Assembly (NCBI GenBank): GCA_963978545.1
Contig: OZ021721.1
Span: 102,780,366 to 102,844,365 of the forward strand
Direction: 5' to 3'
DNA length: 64,000 nucleotides
Origin: Linyphia triangularis
Taxonomy: Eukaryota; Arthropoda; Arachnida; Araneae; Linyphiidae
Shown here: positions 29,229 through 42,500 of the stretch, piece by piece
Position numbering within the stretch: position 1 is the first letter of the stretch
How the letters are laid out: each line of letters begins with the position of its first letter
Position numbers and translations under genes: made by a program
The notes under the pieces: generated by a model
Databases searched by the model: none
Told to the model about the DNA's origin: nothing
Seen by the model: the letters and a program-made list of their open reading frames with translations, nothing else

Positions 29229-29877
29229 ATGGGTGCCGCCTGGAATATTTGCACGAGTGGGCAAAACTAGATTTTTATCAAAATAGTTATTTTTTTAGAA
29301 ACGTTAATTAATAATTATGCATTATAAATTATACTCCTTGAGAATAGTTAAAAAAAAAAATTCATGGTATATATTTTTGAAAGCGCAAGAGTGTTTAGAA
29401 CAGAGGAACACGAAGTTGTAAAAATACAGAAAAGTAACATTTTATTTCTTCCAAGTTTCGGAAATAATTAAAAAAAAATCAAAATGAAACATAAAAGCAG
29501 TATTGGATATGTTCAATTGAATTCTAAAAATAGATTTCAAGATAGTATATCTGATGGCTTAAAAAGCAAAACATTTTCCTAGAATTTTGAGGACTACACA
29601 GGAAATGATTATGCAATAAAAAAATGAATAAATACTTCTACTCAGCCTCCAATATTCCTAGAGAACAGCAACAGAAAATCGTCACGCAAGTAGCTATAAA
29701 AAACATAGAAAAGAAACAAAAGAATAAAATAATATAAACAAATGCTCATTGTAACATAAAAGCATAAACAGCATATGTGCTTTTTTTTATCTTGGAATTT
29801 GCACCTTTTCCCCCATTTTGTTTATTAAATTTTCAAGAGCCAAGAGGGGTGCAAGTGCACCTCCTGGCGACGCCCAT
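29229..29877. mobile_element. Possible inverted-repeat element (649 bp)
   Basis: The left end ATGGGTGCCGCCTGGA and the right end, inverted ATGGGCGTCGCCAGGA, match at 13 of 16 bases, followed by a TTTGCACGAGTGGGC/GTGCACTTGCACC block. The rest is AT-rich and non-coding. Divergent ends and no clear target duplication keep this tentative. Confidence 0.45.
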
Positions 29878-31498
29878 ATACCATGTTAGCGATTACTTTA
29901 AAATGTATTTTTCGAAAAATTTCACACTTCTATTAGAAACATATTCGTTCATATTAACATCATCTACATACCTTATAAATTATTTTTGGACGGTATTTTT
30001 TCGTGATGATCCTCCCTTAACACCAAACTAAAATTGATAAATGATATACCAATTTAAAAGTAAAAACTTTCGACGAATAGTTTAGAGTTGCATAAAGTGC
30101 CACTTGTTTGAAAATTGAAGCTAAAATTTTTATTTTGGTATTGTATGTGAGGGGATTTTAAGTAGAGTGTATTTTGGTTGGTATTCTACAAGAAGGGAAT
30201 CTATGTAGAGGGTATTTTGATACTCTATGTAGGAGATGTGTCGACTCGATCCGGCAATGATCCCTCTTCTCTCTTCGTATTTAAAGTTACAATAAATAAA
30301 TGTATTACTGTTTTAGGGATGTAGTTCTCAGCTTAAAACAATTCCCTTTATTCTGTTAATAAATCGAACTTAAATGTTAAAGTTCCATTGGGTACTCTAC
30401 GATGGATGTACGGTGTAGGATTTATCACCAAACTGACCAGCTACATTGGCCGGGCAAAGTTCTGTTTTCCAAATTAAGTTTTTGTTATCTCTCAGCAATA
30501 GAATACAATATCCAACCCTGATGAACTTCCAAAGAAGACATTCTTCTAGGGCTTCTTAAATGTGCAAGAGCGGCTATCATTTTTTAATGAGACTGTTACT
30601 TGGTATAAAACACCTCTATACCGTGTTGAGGAAAAAAAAACTCTCAGGTGGTGACCTTAACTAGCCCTGTAAACTATAGAGCTGGTAAAACTGGTGAACT
30701 TAAATGCAATTTCCACTTCAGATTTCTTAAATTTTTTATCACTCTCAAATCAAAAGTTTGAAATTTTTTATCAGCTCCGCTTACCAAAACGCTAGGTTTT
30801 TTTTTATCAAATTACTATCGAGATATAAAGTAGGGAATAAATGAATATATCATTTAATAAAAACATTTAATTTGAATATCCATTTTCATAAATTGTTTGT
30901 AACTCAAACTTATTTAAGACATAACACGATTCATGTACGAGATATTTTGCAAAGGGAAAATAGGCACATTGCCTTAGAATATCCTAAAAATGAGTATTTC
31001 AAACGTGCTCCTAGTAAATTTGATCAAGAAAATATATTCAAGAGCTCACATGGGAACCCCTCTCTCCTCCCAGTTTCCCTCAACTTCGATACAAAATAGC
31101 AGAACATTTTTAAAAAATATGAATGTTAAAAAACGTGAATAGGTTCCAGAACCAGAAGATCATATTTGCTGATCAAAATAACTTAGATTTCTTTCTTTTC
31201 AGCCTTATCCAAACAATTGATTCCTTCTTCGCACAACCCCCTCTCCGTCAAACAGCCCCCTCATTTGTTATCTATCAAAAAACTCAAAATCTGGAACAAA
31301 AAGCTCCATTTATAAAATTCAAAAACTATATATTTCAAAGAGGCAACTCCTATATTTCAACTTCATGGTAAAAAAAATATTCGTTCATAACAAATGAAAT
31401 TGAGTGTAACTGAATGTTGGAGAATGCTAAAAAAGTCCGAACACCTATTGAGAATTAAGAGGGCATTTAGGTAGGTTGATTTATATGTTCAACAACCT

Positions 31499-31655
31499 TT
31501 TTTTTTTTTGCACAATCACGGTTGATCACGCAGGGACCTACAGCTTACCATGAATTCAAAACTGCAACGAACATCCACGCTAAACCCGGGATTTTAATAC
31601 GGTACCTATGTCATGCAAGGCCACAGTGCTAACCACATAGCCATCAAGGGGCAGA
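31499..31655 (-). mobile_element. tRNA-derived SINE with poly-A tail
   Basis: On the - strand the head is CCCCTTGATGGCTATGTGGT with TGGCTATGTGG fitting box A, then a box B-like CCCGGGTTTAGCG about 50 bases on. The body ends in a poly-A tract, seen on + as the poly-T at 31499-31511. No proper tRNA cloverleaf is apparent, so I call a SINE. Confidence 0.55.
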
Positions 31656-33457
31656 AGGCATTTAGGTGAGTGCAAGAAATAAATACCAGCATAGCAACAG
31701 GGATAATTATTATAAAGCTGTCAGGCTTTTCTCGGGAAGATGAATGAACTGTTTGAAGAAGCAATTTATAATTTTCTGTAAAAAAGTGTTCCCGTGTATT
31801 TAAACTTGTAGAACTTTACGTTTCTGAAAACATAAAAGTGTGTAATAAATTAATTCTAACTTTTAAGTAGAACTTTTTTTGTATGTATTTCAGAAAATTA
31901 CCTTGACTTCCGGTTTACAAAACCCTAGAAAAATCTTTTCGATAAGGGTGAGTGAGATTCTAGCTCAAAAATAAAAATTAAGAGCTTATACAATTCAACT
32001 AAAAGAATTATTTATCCACGAAAAAAATCTTTCGTATTTATTTACGGATTAAAAAAATTTGCAAACCTTTGATAGATGTTTTTTAAAAAATTACACACAG
32101 AAAGGATTCTGTGCAAAAGTAGTCAGCTTGCCTTGAAAGATCTTCAAGAAGTCAACTCTCAATTTAAGTTGATATTTATAATCCCTAATACGGTCGCATT
32201 ACAATATAAAGAAGGGGAGGGAGCATAAAAACACTTATGGTTTATCAAAATATCAGTGAACTAATAAAGAGAACATACTCTTTTCAAGTTACTCAATGCT
32301 TCCAACAAAAGAGCCTTTTAGAGTATAAATAACATGAAAGTAAAAAATTGAAACCATAAATCAGTTTTGAAGGAGGTATCTTACAAATGCAATTAAACTC
32401 AACAAGTATAACAAAACTTCCGAAGTTTGTATATCTTTTAATAAACAACAATATAATACAAATGCTTTAATTTTTTGTTACAATATTGTATGCTTTCATA
32501 AATACAGGATGCAAATCTTAAAAATGGAACACAATAAAATGAACAATCATATTACTGCAAAATTACATCTGTGACAGAAATTGACTAATATAAATATGTT
32601 TTACTTAATGCATAACAAATTTATTATGAAAATAATATATTTTAGAAGCTAAAATTTTGAAAGTGAACTATTCAAGAAATAAATCTTTAAAATTTTCATT
32701 TTATATCATTCTAAAAGAAGCAATTAAAAAAGTTTATAACAATACTATGACAAGACGTACCAATATTTGAAAAATTAAAATGAGTTTCTTAAATATTTAC
32801 AATAAAACTTTTATTCTACAACAGTATACAAAAGACATTTCTTAATTATCTATACATATATAGTTTTATATATATTATATATCAGATACAGATTTACACC
32901 GGTAAACATAAGTACACAAAAGAGTATATCAACTATAAAATATATTAGAATGTTAAAAGAAACACTACTCAAACCTGATTACCAATGTGGGAATAGAATC
33001 ATGTTTATTACACTCGACAATTATCAAGATGCATTTCTTTTTCAATTAAACAATAGACTTTGGAAGACAGGTTAACTTAAAATACTAAGTTATTCCAAAG
33101 AATTTTACATGCAACAATAGAAGACTAGCAGCTTCTAGAACTAACTCTAGGAGACATGCGAAGAACAAATGAATGTTGAATAAATATTAAAATGAAAAGC
33201 TGTTAATCAATGTTGACACTGAATGTGTGAGAACACTAAGAAACAAATGTGCCCAAGAATGAGCTTATGAATAAGGTTATTTAAAAAAAATATTGAATAC
33301 ATCTAGCTCATTTCAAATTATCAAGCTGGACATAATTACAAGAGCAAGCAACATTTTACAAATGTTCTAAAAGTTTATCAACATATTTCAACATATAGGG
33401 TAACTGTGGATGCCGTTTCAAAAAATGTGTTAATTTTTTTACATTCACAAATTTCTT

Positions 33458-33559
33458 TTACTCTTTTGACTGATAAAACAAAATATATCCTGATTCAGAT
33501 GTCTTTTGAGTATCAGATGTGAGCCCATAGAAGTCTTCAATTGCAGAGGCATCAATTTT
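33458..33559 (-). CDS. USP46: USP12/46 coding exon 9 (residues 323-355 and stop)
   Basis: Entered after CTCTCTTTAG. Encodes [16 protein letters not shown] and [12 protein letters not shown], then TAA at 33460-33458. The ending closely matches the [13 protein letters not shown] end of vertebrate USP46/USP12. Confidence 0.97.
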   Translation of the reverse strand, partial: KIDASAIEDFYGLTSDTQKTSESGYILFYQSKE

Positions 33560-36500
33560 CTAAAGAGAGCAACATTAAAATTTAATCAAGACAAAATTAG
33601 TAAAGAAAAAATACTTTTACTGAAGCATAAAAAGATTACTGTAAATTTTAATTAAAGTTTAATTTTTATCAAGTACATGCAAATTTTCAAACAGGCCATA
33701 AATATTTTCAATTATCTCTTTAAAAATGTAATACAATGAATTGTGACTCTTCTATATTACTGTAACCAACATGAAAGCTAAACTAGAATATCTGCTAAAT
33801 AAATCAAATTATTTTATTAAATGACAATTTTATTCTAAGTGTAATTCTAACATACTCCATATCATCATCAACTCTGAGTAAATGTTTGTAAGGCGCAAGT
33901 TGAAAAACAAAATACTTATTTAAAATTCATTTCTATCATTCAATAACCTTCCTTGCTGTGGATTAGATTCCATATACGCCTTCACTCGACTTGAAATTGT
34001 TGATAGTAACAAATTCACATACAATTGGTTGAGTGAAAATACTGCGGTCTCCAAATCGATACCAGCTTGATCAAATAACTAGCCTTGAGCCTTGTTTATT
34101 GCATTAGCATGCGCAGGAAGTATAGGAAATTAGTGGTAATGCTGTGTTGGTTGGAGCAAGGTCAATTCTGGAAATTAAAACTATATCATTGTGATCACAT
34201 GTTGAAATGATTTTTGCTCTTATCAAATTTCGTCCAAGCTTTTCCATAATCAATTGAATTGTATCCTTTATTTAATCCTTTTTTAAGATTCAAGTTTCTT
34301 AGCAACATGATGATGACATTTTTCTTACGCAACAGCACATGAGGTGGCATGTTGGATAGAGTTTGCTTATTGAAAAGAATGAAGTAATTCAACAGAGAAA
34401 TTGAGTACATCATATTCCCTGACAACAGAATTGGTACTATAATAGGTTTGAGAATTACTATCAATCGATTGATTGATGATAATCATTTCAAAATTAACCC
34501 TTTTGGGATCAGTGGTGACAACAGAAGACACATAAGCAGAGGTTCTCAAAAGATAGACACTCAATTACATAAAAACTAAGTCCATGCATTGAGGAACAAA
34601 GAACAAATTACACCAACAATTTTAGTTCTTTAATGACAATGAAAAAAAAATCAATCTTATTTTCTTTGGAAATCAAACATCGGAAAAGAATAAAGCTTGA
34701 ATGGCCACAAGAGAAAACCAGAAATGAATAAAGCTTGAATGGCCACAAGAGAAAACCAGAAATGAATAAATAAACCACTTTTTTTTTATTTCCCCTTTAA
34801 TTAACTTTCCAATATAAGTAATTTCAAATTGTGTACCAACATTTTTAACGCGAAGAACTCTTTTGGAATCAGTGGTGTAAAATGGCACCATCCAAAATTT
34901 CAACTTTCACTTTTTTCCATCGAAACTTTAACTTCAAATATGTTTGGAAAAGTATATTAAGAAACAAGTAAAGTGTTTATTCTCATCATAATTCATTTTA
35001 TATGATACTTCCTTTGCAAAATAATTACTAATAAGGTAACCTGCATCCAAATAACCTTGGGACTGAAGCGATAGTGAGAAAGCTGACATTAAAAGGTGAC
35101 AGCTAACAAATGGCAGGCGAATGACAACTAAAGACACATAAGCAGAAGTTCTCAAAAGATAGACACTCAATTACATAATAATTAAGTCCATGCGTTGAGA
35201 AACAAAGAACAAAAAGAAATTACATCAACAATTTTAATTCTTTAATGAAAGTGAAAAAAAATCAATCATATTTTCTTTGGAAATCAAACATTGGAAAAGA
35301 ATAAAGCTTGAACGGCCACAAGATAAAACCACAAATGAAATTTTTTTTTTATTTCCACTTTAATTAACTTTCCAATATAAGTAATTTCAAACTGTGTATC
35401 AACATTTCTAACATGAAGACACAAACTTTAGTGAGACCACATGTCACGCTCTCGAAATATCCATTTTAGGCTAAAAAATTTTAAGATTTCACGCACGATG
35501 CAATTGGGCAATTTTTTGAAAGCTGAGAACAATACCTTTATAAAACTATGAAGGCTTATGAAAAATATATACTCATTTTAAAGACAATTATACTTTAACA
35601 TGTAAATTAGGCAGATAGTGTCATTGAAATCCTAAATCATACAGAAATCATATAAACACTGTGTTATCTTAGTTGCTTTGAGGTAAAATATTTTGGGCTA
35701 GTTATAACTTAAGATAAATATATCAAACAGTAAATTTTCATTTTAATATTTTAAATAAAATAAATATTTTCTATATCAACTTTTTTTACAGAATGAAAAC
35801 CATTTTTTCCATACTTAACATAAAACTTATGCTCAAAAAAAATTTGATTTCTCAAAATATTAATAGAACTGAGCATAATAAAATATTAACAAATTAATTA
35901 AGGACATCAGAGCATTTAGAACATAATTCAATACGTTATTGATAAGAAGGCTAGCCTGAAACATGGACAAATTATTAAAAGACTATTAATTATTTTAATC
36001 TTGCTTTTAAAATGGTATAATGTTGTGACATGTATTTTTCCTGTTTCGGGACAATGACCCATACATCAACCATGAAAGATCAATTTTATGAAAAAGTACA
36101 GTGGATGGCAACAATATGACAGTATTAAGTGGTTACCAAAGAGTTTTAGGTGAAAAAAATAATTAAAAATCTATTAATTTGTCTAGGGAAAGATGTTAAG
36201 GGCATATTAAAAAAAATTAACCCTCAAAAATTTTTAATGTGTGTTTTATAGACATGAGATAATAAAGTAGACATTTCAGGAGAATGACTCATATCTCAAT
36301 AGGGCCCACACGATTCAACTGAACTATAAGAAATAATCAGAATAAAATAATCTAAAAATAATCTTACATCAACAATGTCATCATCAAAGAGCAGCCACAA
36401 TCCATGGCTCTTAACAATCGAAATATAATGACCTCTATTAGGGCCACTTCCACAATGAATAACAACAGCTACTAAGTCATAGAGACGGTCAGGATTATAA

Positions 36501-39500
36501 GCATCATCAGACTAAAATGAAAATATAAAAATACAAAGATTTGTAAAATAATATAAAATCAGAAAGCATTGTAAATTGATACTATAAATAATATAACCCA
36601 TAAAAACAACATTTTCAATATAAATCCTTTATATGCATTGCTAATTTTTATATTCGTTAACACAGTGTTGATTCTGTAAACAGCGTGTTCTTGGTGTTTA
36701 CATCTAATTTTAATTTTCAAAAACATTTCTATCAGCAAAATGTGCGACAAACTACGTTTCAAAAATTTATTTACTAAATGAAAGTGAATTTATGTACTCA
36801 TATCCGAATATCATTTATTTATTCTGATTTAAGTAATTTTATTATTTATTTTTAAAAATTTGGCAACAGGAAAGAGTTTCTTTAATGGTCAGTTAAATGC
36901 TATTTTAGAGCGCTTGGATCACAGTAAGTTAGTTTATTAGTATTCCGTAAAAGCGACCTTTTACTGACAGTTACAGGACAAAAATTTGATAGAATGCATT
37001 GTCATCCACATAGAATATATCTGTCAAGTTTCAGCTCAAGTGGATGACAGCAAGGGGGTTAATTAGGCCTTCGCAGATTTTCCGTCATCAGCACAACACA
37101 TCAAATATCTGAATCAAATAAAATGTTCCAAACAGTCCCTGTTAGGGAATTACAAATTATTAGGGATTGAAAAACAAGTTTTCTAGAATAAAGATTACCA
37201 ACATTAAACTATTTTCACTAAACCATAGAAAAAATTAACGTAGCAAGACTTGAGAAACATATTTCAGAAAATGTATATACATAAAGCTCAAGATTTATAA
37301 ATTCTTCTAAATTGCTTTCTTTGAAAGCAGATGCATAAAAAAATGCATATGTTTTTTCAGAGACATTCATTTATAAAAGGATCCACTTACTGTATTAAAT
37401 AATCGCAACTCCAAAGGAAATACTACACGATAAGATAACTTTGTATGTCTGTTTTGCTGTTCCATATACTTGAATCTCTTCAAATGTAATGCCAAAATCA
37501 TAGGTAGCTTCTTAACTCGCATTCTAATAGCAAAAAAAATTATATCAAAGTATTGAAAACATGTAAAAAAATTCTTTTCAAGCATAATCACAAAAAAAAA
37601 AGAAAAATTATTAAATTCTCAAAGTGATTGTTATTTTATACAGTTTTAAACAAACAAGTACTAATTTTATCAACCAAATATTTGAACATACAGTTAAGGA
37701 AAAAAATTAAAATAAAAAAAATAAAAACATAACAAATAAATAATTAAATAAAATATATTGTACTTAAGAATAAACATTAGGCAAATAATAAGGATCTTTT
37801 ATTGATTTAAGTCTTGTTTTTGATGATAAATCAAGATTATCAAACCACAATAAGTGATACATGGGACATTAAATTAACACTTTAACTGTTCAATTATTAT
37901 ATGATATAAGCTTATAACAGGAGGGCAAGTGAGTTTGCATCATAAAAAGATGCAGTTCTTAAGAATCATTAGTAATAACTTTCATTGCATGTAGTGAACA
38001 TGATTATCAATATTACAAACCTTTTTTGAGCTTCTTGCTTGCTGCAACAATTTTCACAGTAATATTTGTGTTCACTACACAAAGTTTCTGTATTGCTGAA
38101 GCCCCTCAAGCAGTGAGTTATGGAAGTATTTTGATTGACATCAACAGAGAGATCCAAGAAATCTTCATCCTTACTACTAACCTTTAACAGAATTATGAAA
38201 ACTGATTTAGAAATATATTTTGAATTCTAAACCTGATTCAAGTACTAACTAAAGTAATAGAACTGTCAAAGCTATTAAGAGAAGCAGTAATATAAAACTT
38301 AATGAAAAATTTAATATTTTGAAGCTTTGCATTTTAACCAAAAAAGTATTAACCTAAAATGTCAGCTGATTTTTTGTTAAACCAAACTAATGAATAAATG
38401 GGAGAAAATAAAAGAAAAAAACATTAGTAGTAACAGATATTAATTTTTGAATAACTAAGCAAAACCTGCACTTTAGTAAAATGATATGGCTTTCTGTAAA
38501 ATAATTTTTGACAACAAAAATTTAATGATCAAATTAAACTTAAACTCTAATTCTCATACCATTCCAATCAAATATATTTAAAACAACATTTTTAATCATA
38601 AATTTGTTCATATCTAACTTATTAGCCACAAAATTTCAAAAGAGAAAACTCATTTACTATTTAAAACAAATCATGCTTATTATGTTTTTAAAACTTTGCA
38701 GTTAATATTCAACTACAAAATCAATAAAACGCAATACCATGATTTTAATATTTTTAATAGTACTTTCAAATAGTGCAAAAAATTAACAATAGAAACTAAC
38801 TAGATTATTTAAAAAAAACTTTATATATACTCACTGTTTCACAGTTTAGACATCTAGTCTCATTCGTAAGCGTTCCTTGAAAGATATCATGCACCCAAGT
38901 TGGTTCAGGCTTAGATGTTTGCTGTTGTTCTCCATTTTGATTAGTGGTTTTCACTTTTACATTGCCTTGCTGCTTTTCTGCTATAATTAAGTAAAACAAT
39001 ACAGATCCACAGAAGTGATAAAATTAGGCAAAAGTTCATACAAAGAAAATACCGAGTATTTAAAAAAAAATGAAAAACAGGATTAAAAAAGAACAAACTT
39101 TAAGTAGTGGTAGTATACACCAAAACAAACAATTTTCCTCAAAGAATGCATGGTCAATAATGAAATGCAAAGATGCTAGTGTGGAAGTTCAGAGTACTTT
39201 TTTCAAATATTTAGCTTTAAAAAATACTTCACTTGAATATTTAGGAATAGACACAAGTATATAAGTGCAAAACAATTTAGTCGCTGTGACAAAGGAAATA
39301 AGAATGTCCTATCATAAGTCAGAAAAGCAAAACTCCTTAAGAATTTACTTAAAAGTATTTAGTACATTTAAGTTGAGTACGGCAGTAACAGTTGCTCTAT
39401 AATTATGCAACTAAGTTACTTATTCTAAATTCCAAGTGCAAAGTAAGAATCCTAATAGAAAAAGAAGATTGAAAAAGATTGCCTGAACTGTTAAGAACTT

Positions 39501-42500
39501 GGGGTTTAGAAAAATTGAATTTTCCGGCTAATTTTAAGTGAATGTTTTTCCTAAAAAATTTCATTTTCAAGTAACATGTTAAACTGCAAATAACAATACT
39601 AGATATATAAAACTTAAATATCTTCACAAATGATATTCTAAAGAAATTCTACAAAGTATCAAATTAAATTGGGTTATATTTAGACAATAATATGAAATCT
39701 AAAAGGAACAAAAAATTAAATCATTTTCATGAATAAAAAAAATACTAAATCATAGACCATGTAAAGTGCAGTCAAACCCTGTTAACACAAAATAACTTAA
39801 CACACAATTCCATTTAACACAAAATAAATGCAGTTTTCTGTATGATGAAGCTTAAATTTGTTTAACACAAAATCGCATAACTTGAAATCCTACTTAAGAT
39901 GAAAAAAATATGCTCTTTACCCATATTTTAAAAGAAGTCTTCATTACCCGAGATGAAATTTAAAGGTGTTAAGAAAACTTTCCTCAAATTGAAACATTGC
40001 AAAACAGGAAAAATGCCTGAGTGATCAAATTTCAAAGAAATTGCTGTGAAATTACCCGATTTTGAAACGAATTTAGATAGCAACCCTTCGTAAACTAGTT
40101 TTCTGACATCACAAGTCCCTCCTGTATTCACAGTATATGTATATCAGAATGATATCGTCTCAGATAGCCGGAATATTTCAATTGATGTTTCAGAAAAAGT
40201 AAAGTTGATCATGCTGACTATGAAATATCGTGCTGACTATAAAATGGTAAATTTCAACTGAATGACTGAAATTCCGACCAGAAGTCCATTCATACGCACT
40301 GAAGTATTCTCAAAGTAATTCAGATGTGACCATCCTCTCAAACATGGGCTAAGGCAGGATTATTTTCAAGGGAATGTACATCGCATTCCCCTTGAGATGG
40401 GGAGGCCACAAAAGCTGAAAATTATAGTTTTTTTATTGGTCATACTTTCAGATATTTAATTGTATTTTAGACTAGATTTGGACTTTTCTTAACTGTCTAG
40501 AAATATCTTTTTTTTTTCGCACTTGCACGAATCAATCCCAATTGAAACCCATACATGTATTTATAAGCGCAGGGCAATGGTAATCTATGATTGGCTTAAA
40601 TCTTCACGAGTTTACGTTTGTAACTGAAGGTTGATATAGACAGTTTATTTTTGCAACTTAAGAGACAAAATTCTATAAAACGTCATTTTAGTTACTCTTA
40701 ACATCTTTTAGATAAAAACATTCAAATTTTATTTGAGAAAGATGTAAGCCTTCATTAGCTACTTAGTTTTATCTTCATTACAAGAGTGTGGATTATTTGT
40801 ACTCGACAACATTTGCGATCCATAATGGTCATTATGATGACCAACATAGAACGCAACTGTCGTCATTACCAACAAAACAAAGTGTGCTTCTCGATAAATG
40901 ACTTTTTGGTATGCAAATGCAAAAAGAACTGTCAAGAGCTTTGTAATTGAAAGAGAAACAATATGAACATCACCTTAAGTGTTTTTGAAAGGTAGAGTTT
41001 ACATTTTTTATAATTTGGTAATTGTTGAATTTAAACGTATTTACTAAGCTTGCAACGACTTGTAATTCATCTTATTATAAAAAATTTGTAGCTGATAAAG
41101 TATGTTCAATGGGAGCTCACCAGAAAAGACAAGCCACAATTTCATGCTCTTCATGTAAAAAACTTATCTTTGAATTCCATCAAAATACAAAATCATTCAG
41201 AACTGCTTATGCTTAGATTCTGAGGGTAATTTTGAGTGAGCACTGCTTTGGCTGTGCAAGGAAGTGCTCTATTTAAGCAAAATTCCTTATTAATTGATGG
41301 CATCCATCTCATACATGTAGTTTAAACTGTGATAGACTTCCAGTCGAAATATAAACCACTTCCGGTTGAACTTTTGTTTACCATTTTTTAAATCTCTCGT
41401 CCATGCCTAATAATTTGACATATTACACGTATATATAGAGTTCATAGTTTTGGCTGTGACCCCACATATAACTATTTTTACTCATAAAGACAAACATTTT
41501 ATGCCCTACATTGAACTAATGTAAAACCTCGACCAGAAGTGAAATTCGAGTGGCTCCACTTCTTAAAATGATCAGAATGCCATATTTTATCAATGTGTCA
41601 AATTACAGACTTGTTTCACGAAATGCAGTTTTCTTCCTGCTAGTCGTGCTGCTATATTCTTATATGGGTTGTATCAGTTCCTTATAAGCAAACTTTCGGT
41701 CGGAATTTCAGTCACTTCGAGTTAAAATTTCCCTTTTTATATCCAGCATATCCATCCTTATAAATTTGATGCAAGGACATGCAATATTAATAGTTTTTAA
41801 TTGTAACCCTTTTTATGAAGATGGTAAAATTTAAAAAAGCTCATTTTTAGATTAAACTTTAAAGAAGTCTAAAACCTAGACCGGAAGTCGCTTTTTAATT
41901 GTATTTTATCATAAAACATCACCAAAATTCCTTTTTTATTGATAGCAAATGTTTCATAGATGTAGTTTAAGCTTTTGAGTGTAGTTTAAGCTGTTGTAGG
42001 TAGACTTCAGCTCGAAATGCAAATCCTCACTTGAGGGTGAACTTTTTACCATTTTTTTTTAATCTTTCATTTAAGCCTAATAATTTAACATATTACATGT
42101 GTCTATAGAGTTAGCGATTTTTGCTGTGACCCTACATAAAACTATTTTTATTAATAAAAACGAAAATTTTATGCCTAACTTTGAATTAGTATAAAAACTC
42201 GACCAGAAGTGAAATCCGAGTGGCTCCACTTCTTAAAATGATCAGAATGACAAATTCTATCAATGTGCCAAATTAGACTTGTTTCACCAAATGCAGTTTT
42301 CAGATATTTTTTTATTCCTAGCCGCTCTACTCTAAGTGGTGTGTTTGCCATCAAGCTAACATCACATAGTTTTTTACTAATCTTAAGTATAACACGCTGA
42401 TATGTAGATAAGGGTGGTTCGAAAAAAAAAATATTTTTGAAATGCATGAGGTAAAAAATGTTGATACACATCTCAATAAAAAAAACGTAAAAAAAATTTT

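Larger units (their letters stand above)
28924..33457. other. Convergent intergenic gap between the two genes
   Basis: No coding exon was found. It must contain the 3'UTR of the USP12/46 gene: reverse-strand AATAAA (TTTATT) candidates lie at 33004-33009, 32810-32815 and 32620-32625. It also contains a putative MITE (29229-29877) and a SINE (31499-31655). Frames at 30872-31099 and 31123-31371 lack any motif and are not called. Confidence 0.5.
33560..36367. other. USP12/46 intron 8
   Basis: Contains a Helitron helicase relic (33950-34560) and a direct duplication (34530-35430). The remainder is AT-rich with no exon. Confidence 0.6.
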
